A stretch of DNA of 64,000 nucleotides from Listeria weihenstephanensis (GCF_003534205.1 NZ_CP011102.1:1004036-1068035), one strand, 5' to 3'. Counted from the stretch's first letter, positions 17,197 to 26,053 are shown. Translations and numbers: made by a program. Notes: generated by a model not told the origin, from the sequence alone.

Positions 17197-18315
17197 ATGA
17201 AAACGAAATTAGTAGTTTTATATGGCGGAAAGTCGGCAGAACATGAGATTTCTTTACAGACGGCTTTTTCAGTGATAAACGCATTAGAATTTAATAAATT
17301 TGAGGTAAAGCCCATTTACATAACGAACGAGGGTGACTGGGTGCAAGGCCCGGATTTAACTGGAAAACTTGATTTTGTAGAGCAATTACGTTTCGAATCT
17401 AAAAATGCTTTGAAGCTGACAGACACGAAAGGTTCGGCATCGCACGGCTTGGCAGTTAGTCCAGCGGCATTGCGTGAAGAAGGCGACATGGACTCTATGG
17501 TTGTGTTCCCATTATTGCATGGACCAAACGGCGAAGATGGCACAGTTCAGGGCTTGCTTGAAGTTCTTAACCTTCCTTACGTTGGAGCTGGCGTTTTGGC
17601 TTCGGCCGCAGCGATGGATAAAATCGTGATGAAAATGGTATTCGCAGACGCTGGTATTCCGCAAGTTCCTGATGTTTCGGTTCGCGCGATTGAATGGCAA
17701 GAAACTGAGGACGCGATCGTTGAAAAAATCGAGGCGAAATTGGAATATCCCGTTTTTGTAAAACCTGCGAATCTTGGTTCGAGTGTTGGTATTAGTAAAG
17801 CGACAGACCGTGAAACGCTGATTGCAGCCATGGTCGAAGCGCTTCGTTATGACCGCCGAATTGTGGTGGAACAAGGCGTTGTAGCACGTGAGATCGAGAT
17901 TGCAGTGCTTGGTAATGATGTACCTGCTTGTTCGGTTGCTGGCGAAATTATTCCAAAAGGTGCCGAAGCGGTTTTCTATGATTATCGGGCGAAGTATCAA
18001 GATAACGATACGGTGATGGCGATTCCAGCAGAGCTTGATCCCGCGATTTATGAACAATTGGTAGATTATGCTAAGCGCGCTTTTATCGGTCTCGCTGGTA
18101 GTGGGCTCGTACGCGCTGACTTTTTTGTAACGCAGGATAACCAGATTTTCTTAAATGAAGTCAACACAATGCCAGGATTCACGCCATACAGCATGTATCC
18201 GCTACTTTGGCAGGAAACAGGTTTGCCATATTCGGAGCTGATTGTGAAATTGGTTGAGCTTGCAAAAGAACGTCATGATGCGAAAAATAAATTGAAATAT
18301 ACATTAGAAGATTAA
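17197..18315 (+). CDS. ddl: D-alanine-D-alanine ligase
   Basis: A 372-residue ATP-grasp enzyme that joins two D-Ala for peptidoglycan precursors. Seen: VLYGGKSAEHEISL at the start, HGPNGEDGTVQGLL, the phosphate-binding loop KPANLGSSVGISK, EQGVVAREIEIAVLG, and the metal-site end FLNEVNTMPGFT. The family's Y/F specificity position could not be assigned with confidence. RBS GGAGGGG. It lies directly upstream of murF, which consumes its product, with a terminator-like hairpin between. Confidence 0.96.
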   Translation: MKTKLVVLYGGKSAEHEISLQTAFSVINALEFNKFEVKPIYITNEGDWVQGPDLTGKLDFVEQLRFESKNALKLTDTKGSASHGLAVSPAALREEGDMDSMVVFPLLHGPNGEDGTVQGLLEVLNLPYVGAGVLASAAAMDKIVMKMVFADAGIPQVPDVSVRAIEWQETEDAIVEKIEAKLEYPVFVKPANLGSSVGISKATDRETLIAAMVEALRYDRRIVVEQGVVAREIEIAVLGNDVPACSVAGEIIPKGAEAVFYDYRAKYQDNDTVMAIPAELDPAIYEQLVDYAKRAFIGLAGSGLVRADFFVTQDNQIFLNEVNTMPGFTPYSMYPLLWQETGLPYSELIVKLVELAKERHDAKNKLKYTLED

Positions 18316-18325
18316 TCGAGTTAGG

Positions 18326-18356
18326 AAAGCAGTGCCAAATGCGGACTGCTTTTTTC
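18326..18356 (+). terminator. Terminator between ddl and murF
   Basis: AAAGCAGT/ACTGCTTTTTT stem and T-run. It ends 24 bp before the murF start, so either it is partly read through or murF has a promoter in ddl. Confidence 0.8.
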
Positions 18357-18379
18357 TCGGAATTTTGGAGGGTGAAAAA

Positions 18380-19747
18380 TTGAAAAAAACGATAGCAGAA
18401 ATTGCAGACATGATCCCAGTTTTAAATGACATAAGCGAGTGGGGCGACGTAGCCTTAACTGGAGTGTGTTTTGATACGCGTCAAATCAAGGCGGGGGACT
18501 TATTTGTTCCGTTCATCGGTGAATCCCGTGACGGGCACGCATTTGTGAAAGATGCACATGAGGCGGGAGCAAGTGCGGCATTCTGGCAAAAAGATGTGCC
18601 GAATCCTCCTGCTGGCGTTCCAGTTTTGATGGTGGAAGATACGTTGACGGCACTGCAAGACCTGGCAAAAGCATATTTACAAGAGGTGAATCCAAAAACA
18701 ATCGCGATTACGGGAAGCAATGGTAAAACAACGACGAAAGACATTATGGCAGCAATCGCAGCATCGAAATATCGCGTACATAAAACCGGTGGGAATTTTA
18801 ATAATCATATCGGTTTACCGTTCACGATTCTTAGCATGCCTAGGGATACAGAAGTTGCAGTACTTGAGATGGGCATGAATCATCGCCACGAAATCGAAGT
18901 CCTTACAAAAATTGTGAATCCAGATATCGCGCTAATTACTAACGTTGGTGAGGCTCATTTGGAGCATTTAGGATCACGTGAAGAGATCGCCAAAGCCAAA
19001 ATGGAGATAACAGCAGGCTTGGCGTCCACTAGTTTATTAATTTATCCAAGTGAAGAGGAACTTCTGAAACCACTAATAACCGACCAATATCGCGTCGCAA
19101 CTTTTGGTGAAAAAGGTGATTTACACCCGCTAATGATGCGTACAGAAATGGAAGGCACGTCCTTCACGACAAATGTGGCACCAGAGGTCGAAATTTTCGT
19201 GCCAATCGTTGGGGAGCATAACGTTTTCAATACAATGGCAGCGATGTTAGCGGCGAACGAACTCGGCATCTCAGCACTTGATGTAAAAGAAGCCTTAGCG
19301 AATATGGAACGCTCCAATAGCCGCTTAGAATGGCTGGTCGGAACAAAAGGTAGCGATATCTTAAACGATGCATACAATTCGAGTCCAACTGCGTTAATGG
19401 CTGTTTTGAAGACGTTTATGCATCTAGAAGCGCCGAATAAAAAGAAATTCGTCGTGGTAGCAGATATGCTAGAACTTGGCGAAGATGCAGATACGTTTCA
19501 CTATAACGTCGGAAAATCCATCGAAAAAGGAAGCATCGATAAAGTTTTTGCATACGGAAATCATATCGAAGCTTTCGCAAAAGCTGCCACAGAAAAAATT
19601 GGTGAGGAAAACGTATTCTACTTCGAGACGAGAGAAGCCCTTAAAAACGAACTATTATCGCAAGTTACCGGAGACGAATACATTATGGTAAAAGGCTCTT
19701 ATGGTATGGGATTAAAAGACATCGTAGCAGGGTTAACAACAATATAG
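18380..19747 (+). CDS. murF: UDP-MurNAc-tripeptide-D-alanyl-D-alanine ligase
   Basis: 455 residues. The N-terminal domain contains FDTRQIKAGDLFVPF (UDP-MurNAc binding), the P-loop is ITGSNGKTTTK (about residues 112-122), the central E-M-G-M-N-H motif binds metal, and the C-terminal domain has LNDAYNSSP. It adds D-Ala-D-Ala to the tripeptide in the cytoplasm. The start is TTG at 18380 with GGAGGGTG 7 bp upstream; an upstream GTG would lie inside the ddl terminator. Confidence 0.95.
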   Translation: MKKTIAEIADMIPVLNDISEWGDVALTGVCFDTRQIKAGDLFVPFIGESRDGHAFVKDAHEAGASAAFWQKDVPNPPAGVPVLMVEDTLTALQDLAKAYLQEVNPKTIAITGSNGKTTTKDIMAAIAASKYRVHKTGGNFNNHIGLPFTILSMPRDTEVAVLEMGMNHRHEIEVLTKIVNPDIALITNVGEAHLEHLGSREEIAKAKMEITAGLASTSLLIYPSEEELLKPLITDQYRVATFGEKGDLHPLMMRTEMEGTSFTTNVAPEVEIFVPIVGEHNVFNTMAAMLAANELGISALDVKEALANMERSNSRLEWLVGTKGSDILNDAYNSSPTALMAVLKTFMHLEAPNKKKFVVVADMLELGEDADTFHYNVGKSIEKGSIDKVFAYGNHIEAFAKAATEKIGEENVFYFETREALKNELLSQVTGDEYIMVKGSYGMGLKDIVAGLTTI

Positions 19748-19757
19748 GAGGATTAAC

Positions 19758-19958
19758 ATGAAAAAAATGCTATGGATAACCTGGATTTCGCTTTTCGCAG
19801 CATGTAGCTTTTTCGATATTATGTTATTAATGGATACTAGCTTTTCAGATATACTGGGAGCCCTATTCCTAGGTGCAGTACAATCACTCATCATCATGAC
19901 TTTCATACTTCTCATTATTGTTCTCGTAAAATGGATCAAAAAATACACTACAAACTAA
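19758..19958 (+). CDS. Two-helix small membrane protein downstream of murF
   Basis: 66 residues, two hydrophobic segments (about 5-27 and 33-58) and a basic tail (KWIKKYTTN). A strong TAGGAGG and a gap of only 10 bp to murF suggest the same transcript, which ends in the terminator at 19962-20006. No family recognised. Confidence 0.7.
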   Translation: MKKMLWITWISLFAACSFFDIMLLMDTSFSDILGALFLGAVQSLIIMTFILLIIVLVKWIKKYTTN

Positions 19959-19961
19959 TCT

Positions 19962-20006
19962 AAAAGTAGCTTTCGGCAATTTAAGTTGTTGCAAGCTGCT
20001 TTTTTA
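19962..20006 (+). terminator. Terminator of the murF unit
   Basis: AAAAGTAGCTT pairs with AAGCTGCTTTT (one G-T), followed by T-run. Confidence 0.75.
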
Positions 20007-20092
20007 TAAATGGTAAATTGCGTACCCACTTCATATGTATGCGCATACTCGGAAATAAAACAAAAATATCACACTTAAATCGAGTATATTCA

Positions 20093-20121
20093 TTGAAAAC
20101 ACAAGGGATTCATGTTATGAT
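20093..20121 (+). promoter_or_regulatory. Promoter of cshA
   Basis: TTGAAA (20093-20098), 17 bp, TATGAT (20116-20121). Transcription would start near 20128, about 315 nt before the start codon. Confidence 0.75.
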
Positions 20122-20127
20122 GATTTG

Positions 20128-20441
20128 TGGAAGTTAATTAGGTTTTTAGTATAAGCCTACATTATTATTAGAGGGCTTTTTTATTTTTTGCGTAAGAGAC
20201 TGTGGACTGAACCGATAGCTTGTCGGCTTTAGGTGTTTGCTCCCAGCCTCCATTATGTCGTGAATCATATGCTTGGTATATCCAAGCTTTTCTATTGCAG
20301 AAAAATGAAAAATGCGGGCGTTATTTCGAATGAAGAAAAGAACGAGCTTGCATTAACCAGATGAATTAAAACGATGAGTAAAGATGATGAAAATGAGAAA
20401 GTGCTCTCCCAAAAAAACTTATTTTTAAAGGAGAAATGACA
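20128..20441 (+). promoter_or_regulatory. Long structured leader of cshA with two terminator-like hairpins
   Basis: The leader contains no convincing gene. It holds a stem AAGCCT..AGGGCTTTTTT (about 20153-20190) ending in a T-run, and a second stem GCTTGG-TATAT-CCAAGC followed by TTTTCT (about 20271-20295). Long leaders are common on cold-shock helicase mRNAs; attenuation here is an inference from structure. Confidence 0.6.
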
Positions 20442-21998
20442 TTGACAAAGTTTTCGGAGTTCGGTTTAGATCCGCTAATTGTTAAATCAGTAAACAGAAT
20501 GGGATTTGAGGAAGCTACCCCAATCCAAGAAAAAACAATTCCACTAGGTCTTTTAGGTAAAGATATTATTGGACAAGCACAAACAGGTACAGGTAAGACG
20601 GCAGCATTTGGTTTGCCACTTATCAACAAAATTGACACTAAAAAAACAGGTGTACAATCGCTAATTATCGCGCCAACACGTGAGCTTGCGATTCAAGTTT
20701 CAGAAGAGCTATATCGTTTAGCATCTGACAAACGCCTTCACGTTTTAGCAGTATACGGCGGTTCTGACATCAGTCGTCAAATCCGTTCATTAAAGAAAAA
20801 TCCACAAATCGTTGTTGGTACGCCAGGACGTATTCTAGATCACATCAACCGTAAAACGTTGCGTCTAGAAAACGTGGAAACTTTAGTATTGGATGAAGCG
20901 GATGAAATGCTAAACATGGGATTCATCGATGATATCGAGTCGATCCTAAAAACAGTTCCAGACGATCGCCAAACGTTGCTATTCTCAGCAACAATGCCAA
21001 AACCAATCCAACGCATCGCAGAACGTTTCATGAAAAACCCAGAATTGGTACAAGTAAAAACAAAAGAAATGACAGCTCTATTGATCGAGCAATTCTTTGT
21101 GAAAGTGAACGAAAGAGAGAAATTTGATGTTCTTTCTAGACTTTTAGACGTACAAGCACCTGAACTTGCGATCGTATTTGGTCGTACAAAACGCCGTGTT
21201 GACGAAGTATCTCGCGCGCTTGACATGCGTGGCTATGTTGCGGAAGGTATTCATGGTGATTTGACCCAAGCGAAACGTATGAGCGTATTGCGTAAGTTTA
21301 AAGAAGGAAAAATCGATATCCTTGTTGCAACAGACGTAGCAGCACGTGGTCTAGATATTTCTGGTGTAACACACGTTTATAACTTCGATATTCCGCAAGA
21401 TCCAGAGTCATATGTCCATCGTGTTGGACGTACTGGTCGTGCCGGTAAAGAAGGTATGGCAGTAACATTCGTATCACCACGTGAAATGGGTTACCTAAAA
21501 ATCGTGGAAGATACTACGAAAAAACGCATGACACCACTTCAACCACCAACATGGGACGAAGCATTCGAAGGTCAATTGCGCGTAGCTACTGAAAAAATTA
21601 GCGATATCGTTCGCGAAGACAGCCTAGCTGACTATAAAGTAGTAGCAACGAAATTACTAGAAGAATACGATCCAACAGATATCGCAGCAGCAATGTTGAA
21701 ACTGTTATCTAAAGAACCAGACCAAACACCAGTCCATATTTCCGAAGAACGTCCATTACCTCATCGTGGAGGCAAAGGCGGCGGCGGAAAAGGCAAAGGT
21801 GGCGGCGGCTATCGCGGAGGCGGTAAAGGCGGCTATCGTGGTGGCTCTGGCGGCGGTGGAGATCGCAAAGGCGGAGGCGGCGGTTATCGAGGCAAAGGCG
21901 GTTCAGGCGCTGGAAATGGCGGCGGCGGACGTCGTTACAGCAACGATCGTAAACCAAGCTCTGGCGGCGGCGGAAACAAAGGCGGCAGCGCTAAATAA
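20442..21998 (+). CDS. cshA: DEAD-box RNA helicase CshA
   Basis: 518 residues. Q motif [23 protein letters not shown], motif I AQTGTGKT, Ia [42 protein letters not shown]. After the helicase core comes a dimerisation/RNA-binding region and a long Gly/Arg/Lys-rich tail (about 440-518). CshA unwinds RNA in ribosome assembly and mRNA decay and is important in the cold. The TTG at 20442 is preferred because AAAGGAG is too close to the ATG at 20436 but well spaced for TTG. Encoded after a long leader. Confidence 0.95.
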   Translation: MTKFSEFGLDPLIVKSVNRMGFEEATPIQEKTIPLGLLGKDIIGQAQTGTGKTAAFGLPLINKIDTKKTGVQSLIIAPTRELAIQVSEELYRLASDKRLHVLAVYGGSDISRQIRSLKKNPQIVVGTPGRILDHINRKTLRLENVETLVLDEADEMLNMGFIDDIESILKTVPDDRQTLLFSATMPKPIQRIAERFMKNPELVQVKTKEMTALLIEQFFVKVNEREKFDVLSRLLDVQAPELAIVFGRTKRRVDEVSRALDMRGYVAEGIHGDLTQAKRMSVLRKFKEGKIDILVATDVAARGLDISGVTHVYNFDIPQDPESYVHRVGRTGRAGKEGMAVTFVSPREMGYLKIVEDTTKKRMTPLQPPTWDEAFEGQLRVATEKISDIVREDSLADYKVVATKLLEEYDPTDIAAAMLKLLSKEPDQTPVHISEERPLPHRGGKGGGGKGKGGGGYRGGGKGGYRGGSGGGGDRKGGGGGYRGKGGSGAGNGGGGRRYSNDRKPSSGGGGNKGGSAK

Positions 21999-22006
21999 TA
22001 AATATC

Positions 22007-22047
22007 AAGTTCCGAATTGGTTGTTACTAACTGATTCGGAGCTTTTT
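22007..22047 (+). terminator. Terminator of cshA
   Basis: AAGTTCCGAAT/ATTCGGAGCTT (one G-T) plus TTTTT. Confidence 0.82.
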
Positions 22048-22259
22048 GTTATGTTTCATTCTAAAATAGAGATTTTGAGTTAGAGATTAGATGAAATATG
22101 AAGCATAATATTTGGAATCGATATATTTATGTTTAGAAATATTATCTTTTGTAAAAGTTATATGATATACTTTTTGGAATAGAGTGATAACCTTTACTCC
22201 AATAAGTGAGTATTTAACTGGTATCAATGCGAAATATAAATAGATGGGAGAGATGATAG

Positions 22260-22910
22260 ATGAGGCGTAAAACAATTTTATATGTAAGCGCTACGATACT
22301 TTTATTAGTGACTAGTGTATTTCTTATAATAGGAAAAACAGATAATAAAGTTGACGCTATTGCAGAACAAGAATCGGTGAACAATAATGAGGTTGTGAGG
22401 GCCGTTATAAATAGAGAATATCCGATATACGCTAATTTTAAGGAATTAGTAAACCATGCAGATACTATTTTTAAAGGTAAAGTAGAATCTTACGAAGACA
22501 AATTAATTGATACAACGGCGAAATGGAATCTTAAAGAATTGACGATGGAGGAGCGAGCCGCTGTAAGTTTAAATCAGAATGCTGATGATGGAACCTCTCC
22601 ATGTCGTGTATTCCGAGTTAGAGTAATAACAGATTTTAAGGGAAATCATGAGGTTGGGGATATTGTGGAAGTGAAGCAAACTCATGGTAAGAAAAATGGC
22701 GTAGATTATTCGGAAGCTGGCGAAGTACTTCTTGAGACAGACAAAGAGTATTTACTTTTTCTGCAAGATTATGAAGGGACGCCCTCAAGTATTATTAATC
22801 CAACGCAAGGGTTATACGTAGAGGAAAACGGTGAGTATGTGGCACCAATGCAGGTTGATAATAGTGCTATTGCTGTGAATGAGGCGGAATTAGAAGCAAT
22901 TGAAAAATAA
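22260..22910 (+). CDS. Membrane-anchored extracellular protein of unknown function
   Basis: 216 residues: a single N-terminal hydrophobic segment (about 4-24) after MRRK, acting as signal anchor or uncleaved signal peptide, then a soluble domain. The domain contains VNHADTIFKGKVESYED and EVLLETDKEYLLFLQDYE, a pattern common in small secreted beta-barrel-like proteins of Gram-positives, but no named family was recognised. It is somewhat AT-richer than its neighbours and stands alone with its own terminator. Confidence 0.7.
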   Translation: MRRKTILYVSATILLLVTSVFLIIGKTDNKVDAIAEQESVNNNEVVRAVINREYPIYANFKELVNHADTIFKGKVESYEDKLIDTTAKWNLKELTMEERAAVSLNQNADDGTSPCRVFRVRVITDFKGNHEVGDIVEVKQTHGKKNGVDYSEAGEVLLETDKEYLLFLQDYEGTPSSIINPTQGLYVEENGEYVAPMQVDNSAIAVNEAELEAIEK

Positions 22911-22980
22911 AAAAAGAGCTTAGTATGATGAATGAGAGATGATAGAAACCTGCTCTCATCACAAGATACTAAGCTTTTTT
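22911..22980. terminator. Bidirectional terminator between converging genes
   Basis: AAAAAGAGCTTAGTAT and ATACTAAGCTTTTTT arms, with an inner GAGAG/CTCTC stem. Confidence 0.85.
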
Positions 22981-22986
22981 CGTAGT

Positions 22987-23838
22987 TTAAATTTCCAGTT
23001 TCCGGCTTGCCATCCAGCGAATCATTTCTGGATCAGCGTGAGAGAAGAACTGGCTTTCTCCCTCATTTAACGTTGCGATTTTCTCTTTATCCGCGTCTGT
23101 TAGCTCAAAATCAAAGACATCGAGATTTTCCTGCATTCGTTCTGGTTTCACCGATTTTGCGAGGACAATAATACCTTGTTCCAGCAACCAGCGCGTAATG
23201 ACTTGTGCGACAGATTTGCCGTATTTTTCACCGATTTTGACTAGTATTGGATTATGAAATATATCATTTTTTCCTTCCGCGAATGGCGCCCAGGCTTCTG
23301 GCATGATTCCTTCTGCTTTTAGCGCCGCGATGTTTTTCGTTTGTTGTTGGAATGGATTGATTTCGATTTGGTTGACTTGCGGTGTCACCGTATTGAATTC
23401 AGCTAAGTCGACGGCCTGATCTACTGCAAAATTGGAGACCCCGATTGCTCGAATTTTCCCTTGTACTTGCAATTCTTCCATAGCACGCCAAGCACCGTAA
23501 ACATCGCTATAAGGTTGGTGAATTAGTAGCAAATCGATGTAGTCTAGACCAAGGCGTGTTAGTGAACGCTCAAATGAGGATAGAACACCTTCGTAGCTAA
23601 CGTTTTCAACCCAAATTTTTGTTGTGATAAATAGTTCTTTGCGCGCGACGCCAGATTTAGCGATGCCACGACCAACCGCTTCTTCGTTCATGTAGCTTTG
23701 TGCGGTGTCAATGTGGCGATAGCCTGCTCTGATCGCTTCTTGTACAGCGGTTTCTGCTTGTTCTGGGTCCGTAATTTGATACGTTCCAAATCCTAGAATT
23801 GGTATTTCCACACCGTTATTCAATCTGACCATTTTCAT
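22987..23838 (-). CDS. Aldo/keto reductase
   Basis: 283 residues, AKR TIM-barrel of the small 2,5-diketogluconate-reductase-like class. Catalytic tetrad in place: Asp and Tyr in HIDTAQSYMNEE, Lys in TTKIW, His in LLIHQPY. The NADPH-binding end KSVKPERMQENLDVFDFELT is present. The gene follows a MerR-type regulator by 22 bp on the same strand; such pairs in Bacillus respond to aldehydes, so a role in reactive aldehyde removal is likely though the substrate is unknown. Confidence 0.92.
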   Translation of the reverse strand: MKMVRLNNGVEIPILGFGTYQITDPEQAETAVQEAIRAGYRHIDTAQSYMNEEAVGRGIAKSGVARKELFITTKIWVENVSYEGVLSSFERSLTRLGLDYIDLLLIHQPYSDVYGAWRAMEELQVQGKIRAIGVSNFAVDQAVDLAEFNTVTPQVNQIEINPFQQQTKNIAALKAEGIMPEAWAPFAEGKNDIFHNPILVKIGEKYGKSVAQVITRWLLEQGIIVLAKSVKPERMQENLDVFDFELTDADKEKIATLNEGESQFFSHADPEMIRWMASRKLEI

Positions 23839-23860
23839 ACATAATTCCTCCTAAAAATAG

Positions 23861-24283
23861 TTAATCATGTTTTCTTTCCCATAGTTTTTCGATGTTCTCG
23901 GCATTTATTTCGCCCGTTTTAAACTTCGCGATATGTTCGTCGTACGTTTCGATTTTATAGACGAGTAGATCACGTACTTCGTTCATGTCCGCTAATTTAC
24001 CGTCGAGCTCTTTCAGCTGATCTCGCAAAACTTGTTTTTGAGCTTCCTCGACATTTTGCGTTTCCCGTAATTGAGCGAGCGTGGCAAATTCGATGAGAGA
24101 CTCCACGGATAACCCAGCTTTGCGTAAATTTTTCGCGAGGTAAATCCAATTTAAATCGCCTGTCGAATAATCTCGATAACCACTTGCATTGCGGCGAACA
24201 GGTGGGATAACGCCAACTCTTTCGTAATAACGCAATGTATCTACAGTTAAGTCAAACTTGTCGGCGGCTTGTTTAATATTCAT
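23861..24283 (-). CDS. MerR family regulator (aldehyde-type, no metal cysteines)
   Basis: 140 residues. Winged helix-turn-helix IKQAADKFDLTVDTLRYYERVGVIPPVRRNASGYRDY, then a coiled dimerisation helix. No cysteine is present, so neither metal nor thiol sensing by Cys is possible in this protein, unlike AdhR/NmlR members with a sensing Cys. GGAGGTGACG is the RBS. It leads an operon with an aldo/keto reductase and has a MerR-type promoter/operator at 24310-24342. Confidence 0.9.
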   Translation of the reverse strand: MNIKQAADKFDLTVDTLRYYERVGVIPPVRRNASGYRDYSTGDLNWIYLAKNLRKAGLSVESLIEFATLAQLRETQNVEEAQKQVLRDQLKELDGKLADMNEVRDLLVYKIETYDEHIAKFKTGEINAENIEKLWERKHD

Positions 24284-24309
24284 CCTTCGTCACCTCCATC
24301 TAATGTTCT

Positions 24310-24342
24310 ATTTTATTATAAACCTTGGAGTTAGCACCAAGG
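24310..24342 (-). promoter_or_regulatory. MerR-type promoter with 19-bp spacer and dyad operator
   Basis: On the minus strand: TTGGTG, 19 bp, TAAAAT. The dyad CCTTGG-N8-CCAAGG (24323-24342) covers the -35 and spacer. An over-long spacer with a dyad inside it is the signature of promoters untwisted by MerR proteins. Confidence 0.75.
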
Positions 24343-24356
24343 CAAGAGAAAATATA

Positions 24357-24418
24357 AATATATCATATATAGTTGACATTCTGGGGGGTGACCTGTAATA
24401 TGTCATATATACAAGACA
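24357..24418 (+). promoter_or_regulatory. Promoter flanked by two direct repeats, controlling the XRE/DUF3278 pair
   Basis: TTGACA (24373-24378), 17 bp, TAATAT (24396-24401). A 22-nt sequence with core TCATATATA occurs at 24357-24378 and again at 24397-24418, exactly 40 bp apart, covering the -35 and the -10/start. These are probably sites for the small XRE regulator encoded next. Confidence 0.65.
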
Positions 24419-24434
24419 GAAAGGAACGGCTGAT

Positions 24435-24638
24435 ATGAATCATGTAAAGGAACATCGAAAACGGGAAAAGCTATCGCAGCTTGATTTGGCGAAGCAAATA
24501 GGTGTTGCGAGGCAGACGATTAACTTGATTGAAAATGATAAATATAATCCGTCGCTTGATTTATGTATCAGGCTCGCCAAAGCTTTGAACACAGATTTAA
24601 ATACATTATTTTGGCTTGAGGAGGTCAGTGAGACATGA
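24435..24638 (+). CDS. Small XRE-type transcriptional regulator
   Basis: 67 residues, essentially one HTH_3 domain: KLSQLDLAKQIGVARQTINLIENDKYNPSLDLCIRLAKALNTDLNTLFW. Proteins of this size are typically paired with a short membrane protein, as here (the next gene overlaps by 4 bp, ATGA). Likely autoregulator through the 40-bp-spaced repeats in its promoter. Confidence 0.9.
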   Translation: MNHVKEHRKREKLSQLDLAKQIGVARQTINLIENDKYNPSLDLCIRLAKALNTDLNTLFWLEEVSET

Positions 24639-25129
24639 ATTCTAAAGAAAAGTGGTTCAATTATTTTATCGGTATCGATACGAAACGTGATGAATATCAA
24701 TCGCAAGAAATTAGACGTATCTTAGCGAATATGGCGCTAGTTTTGTGGATGAGTATCATGATTCTACAATTTATTCTGATGATTTTAGACCAAGTCAATC
24801 ATGAAACAAGCGCTGGTACAATAGGTTTGTTCATCATTAATGTGACGATACCGATTTACTTCTATATCCAAATTGGGCGCCAAGGATTGAATGTTACGGA
24901 GTTTAACGATGCAGAGGAATTCCGAAGTTTCAAAAGAAGAGCACTATATCGTTCACTCATTGGAGGAGCTTTCTTAGGACTTGTTGCCTATTTTATCACA
25001 AGTATTATTTTACCACTGGTTATGCGGGAAGCCATTAATGCGCCAAATTTAAGAGATACGAAAGCTTGGTCGCGGCGGGAACCTTGGAGTGCTTCACCAA
25101 CGAGCATTTCGCTATATCCTGCGCCGTGA
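24635..25129 (+). pseudogene. DUF3278-like membrane protein, 3' end lost at a deletion junction
   Basis: The frame starts MNSKEKWFNYFIGIDTKRDEYQ, as in DUF3278 membrane partners of small XRE regulators, with helices near residues 32-54, 61-79 and 105-130. After about VMREAI (near 25030) the sequence continues in the antisense of a truncated aldo/keto reductase and reads SRREPWSASPTSISLYPAP, which is not a membrane protein ending. The native C-terminus is therefore missing. Whether the truncated product is made or works is unknown. Confidence 0.7.
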
Positions 25130-25281
25130 AAATCTGCGGTATGGATGAGATTAATGCCAGCATCTAGGGCTGTATGGATTGTTTTGATGCTTTCTGCTCG
25201 GCTAGCGCTATCGGTTTTATTGGTCATGCGGCTCCAGCCTAGTCCTAGTCCTAATCGTGATATGTTTATTTCGTTTGTCAT
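24988..25281 (-). pseudogene. Aldo/keto reductase, N-terminal fragment
   Basis: From the ATG at 25281 (RBS GGAGGT) the product begins MTNEINISRLGLGLGWSRMT and shows the AKR start: DAGINLIHTADFHGAGYSEMLVGEAL (Asp of the tetrad kept, Tyr in GAGYSE) and VSLKFGALM. After about 83 residues, near 25032, homology stops and the frame runs into the antisense of the DUF3278 gene, ending 15 residues later. Lys may be present (SLKFG) but the His and the rest of the barrel are lost, so it cannot be active. Its promoter region with TetR operators survives. Confidence 0.8.
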
Positions 25282-25305
25282 TGTAATGACCTCCATTCGT
25301 TATTT

Positions 25306-25356
25306 TAGCACAAGTGTACTAGTGGTGTTGACACGTTAGCACGTATGTACTAGAAT
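25306..25356. promoter_or_regulatory. Two TetR operators and the tetR promoter
   Basis: TAGCACAAGTGTACTA (25306-25321) and TAGCACGTATGTACTA (25337-25352) both fit the dyad TAGnACRnnYGTnCTA, 31 bp apart. The second lies between the -35 TTGACA (25328-25333) and the -10 TAGAAT (25351-25356) of the rightward promoter; the first would cover the leftward promoter of the reductase fragment. Confidence 0.75.
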
Positions 25357-25392
25357 GTCAATAGAGATACTTTTAAGAAAAGAGGAATGCCC

Positions 25393-26001
25393 GTGAAGAA
25401 GGATAGGCGAGAAGCTATTTTAGATATGGCTCAGGAATTGTTTAGTGAGAATGGTTATAATGATGTATCGATGCGAAATGTGGCGGATGCCCTCCAAATT
25501 AGTGTTGGTAATTTGACGTATTATTTTAAGCGAAAAGAAGATCTGATTGAGGCGGTTATTTTGGAGCAAAGTAAGGGATATCAGCTTCCAGAGACACCGC
25601 GGACATTGCTGGAATTGCATCAATTTTTCATTCAGGGGATCGTGCATCAGAAGAAGAATGATTATTTCTTCCGGTATTCGGATCAGCTGGCGCAAGTGAG
25701 CGATGAGATTTATCAGTTGCAAGTTCGGGTTTTAAAAACGCGTTTTGAGATGTTGCAGGAGAGTTTTGCAATATTGGAAAGCGCGGGTAATATGGAGAAA
25801 GAACAGTTGCCGGGCCAAATCGATGGCGTGGTTGAGCTGATAAACATGGTAAAGGTTTATTGGATGCCAGCGAGTGATCTTTACAATAGTTCGGCGATGA
25901 AGGAAAGTCCGCTGAATAGTTTGTGGGGCATTGTTTATCCGCTTTTGACGGAGCAGGGGAAACGAATTTTTAAAGAGGAAATCGAGCTGGAATTAGAATA
26001 A
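25393..26001 (+). CDS. TetR family regulator
   Basis: 202 residues; HTH region ILDMAQELFSENGYNDVSMRNVADALQISVGNLTYYFKRKEDLI is typical. A GTG start at 25393 is chosen since AAGAGGA directly abuts the ATG at 25387. It is divergent from the reductase fragment, whose promoter shares its operators, so it probably once controlled that gene; the present target may be only itself. Converges on the YhgE/Pip gene across a shared terminator. Confidence 0.88.
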   Translation: MKKDRREAILDMAQELFSENGYNDVSMRNVADALQISVGNLTYYFKRKEDLIEAVILEQSKGYQLPETPRTLLELHQFFIQGIVHQKKNDYFFRYSDQLAQVSDEIYQLQVRVLKTRFEMLQESFAILESAGNMEKEQLPGQIDGVVELINMVKVYWMPASDLYNSSAMKESPLNSLWGIVYPLLTEQGKRIFKEEIELELE

Positions 26002-26051
26002 AAAATACCGCGAAATCTGAAGCCATGACGGCCGGATTTCGCGGTGTTTTT
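26001..26051. terminator. Bidirectional terminator between tetR and the YhgE/Pip gene
   Basis: AAAAATACCGCGAAATC and GATTTCGCGGTGTTTTT arms, almost perfectly paired. Confidence 0.85.
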
Positions 26052-26053
26052 AT

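Noticed and set aside
21766-22083. Ala/Val-rich 105-codon frame
   Set aside because: Frame-shifted reading of the Gly-rich tail of CshA.
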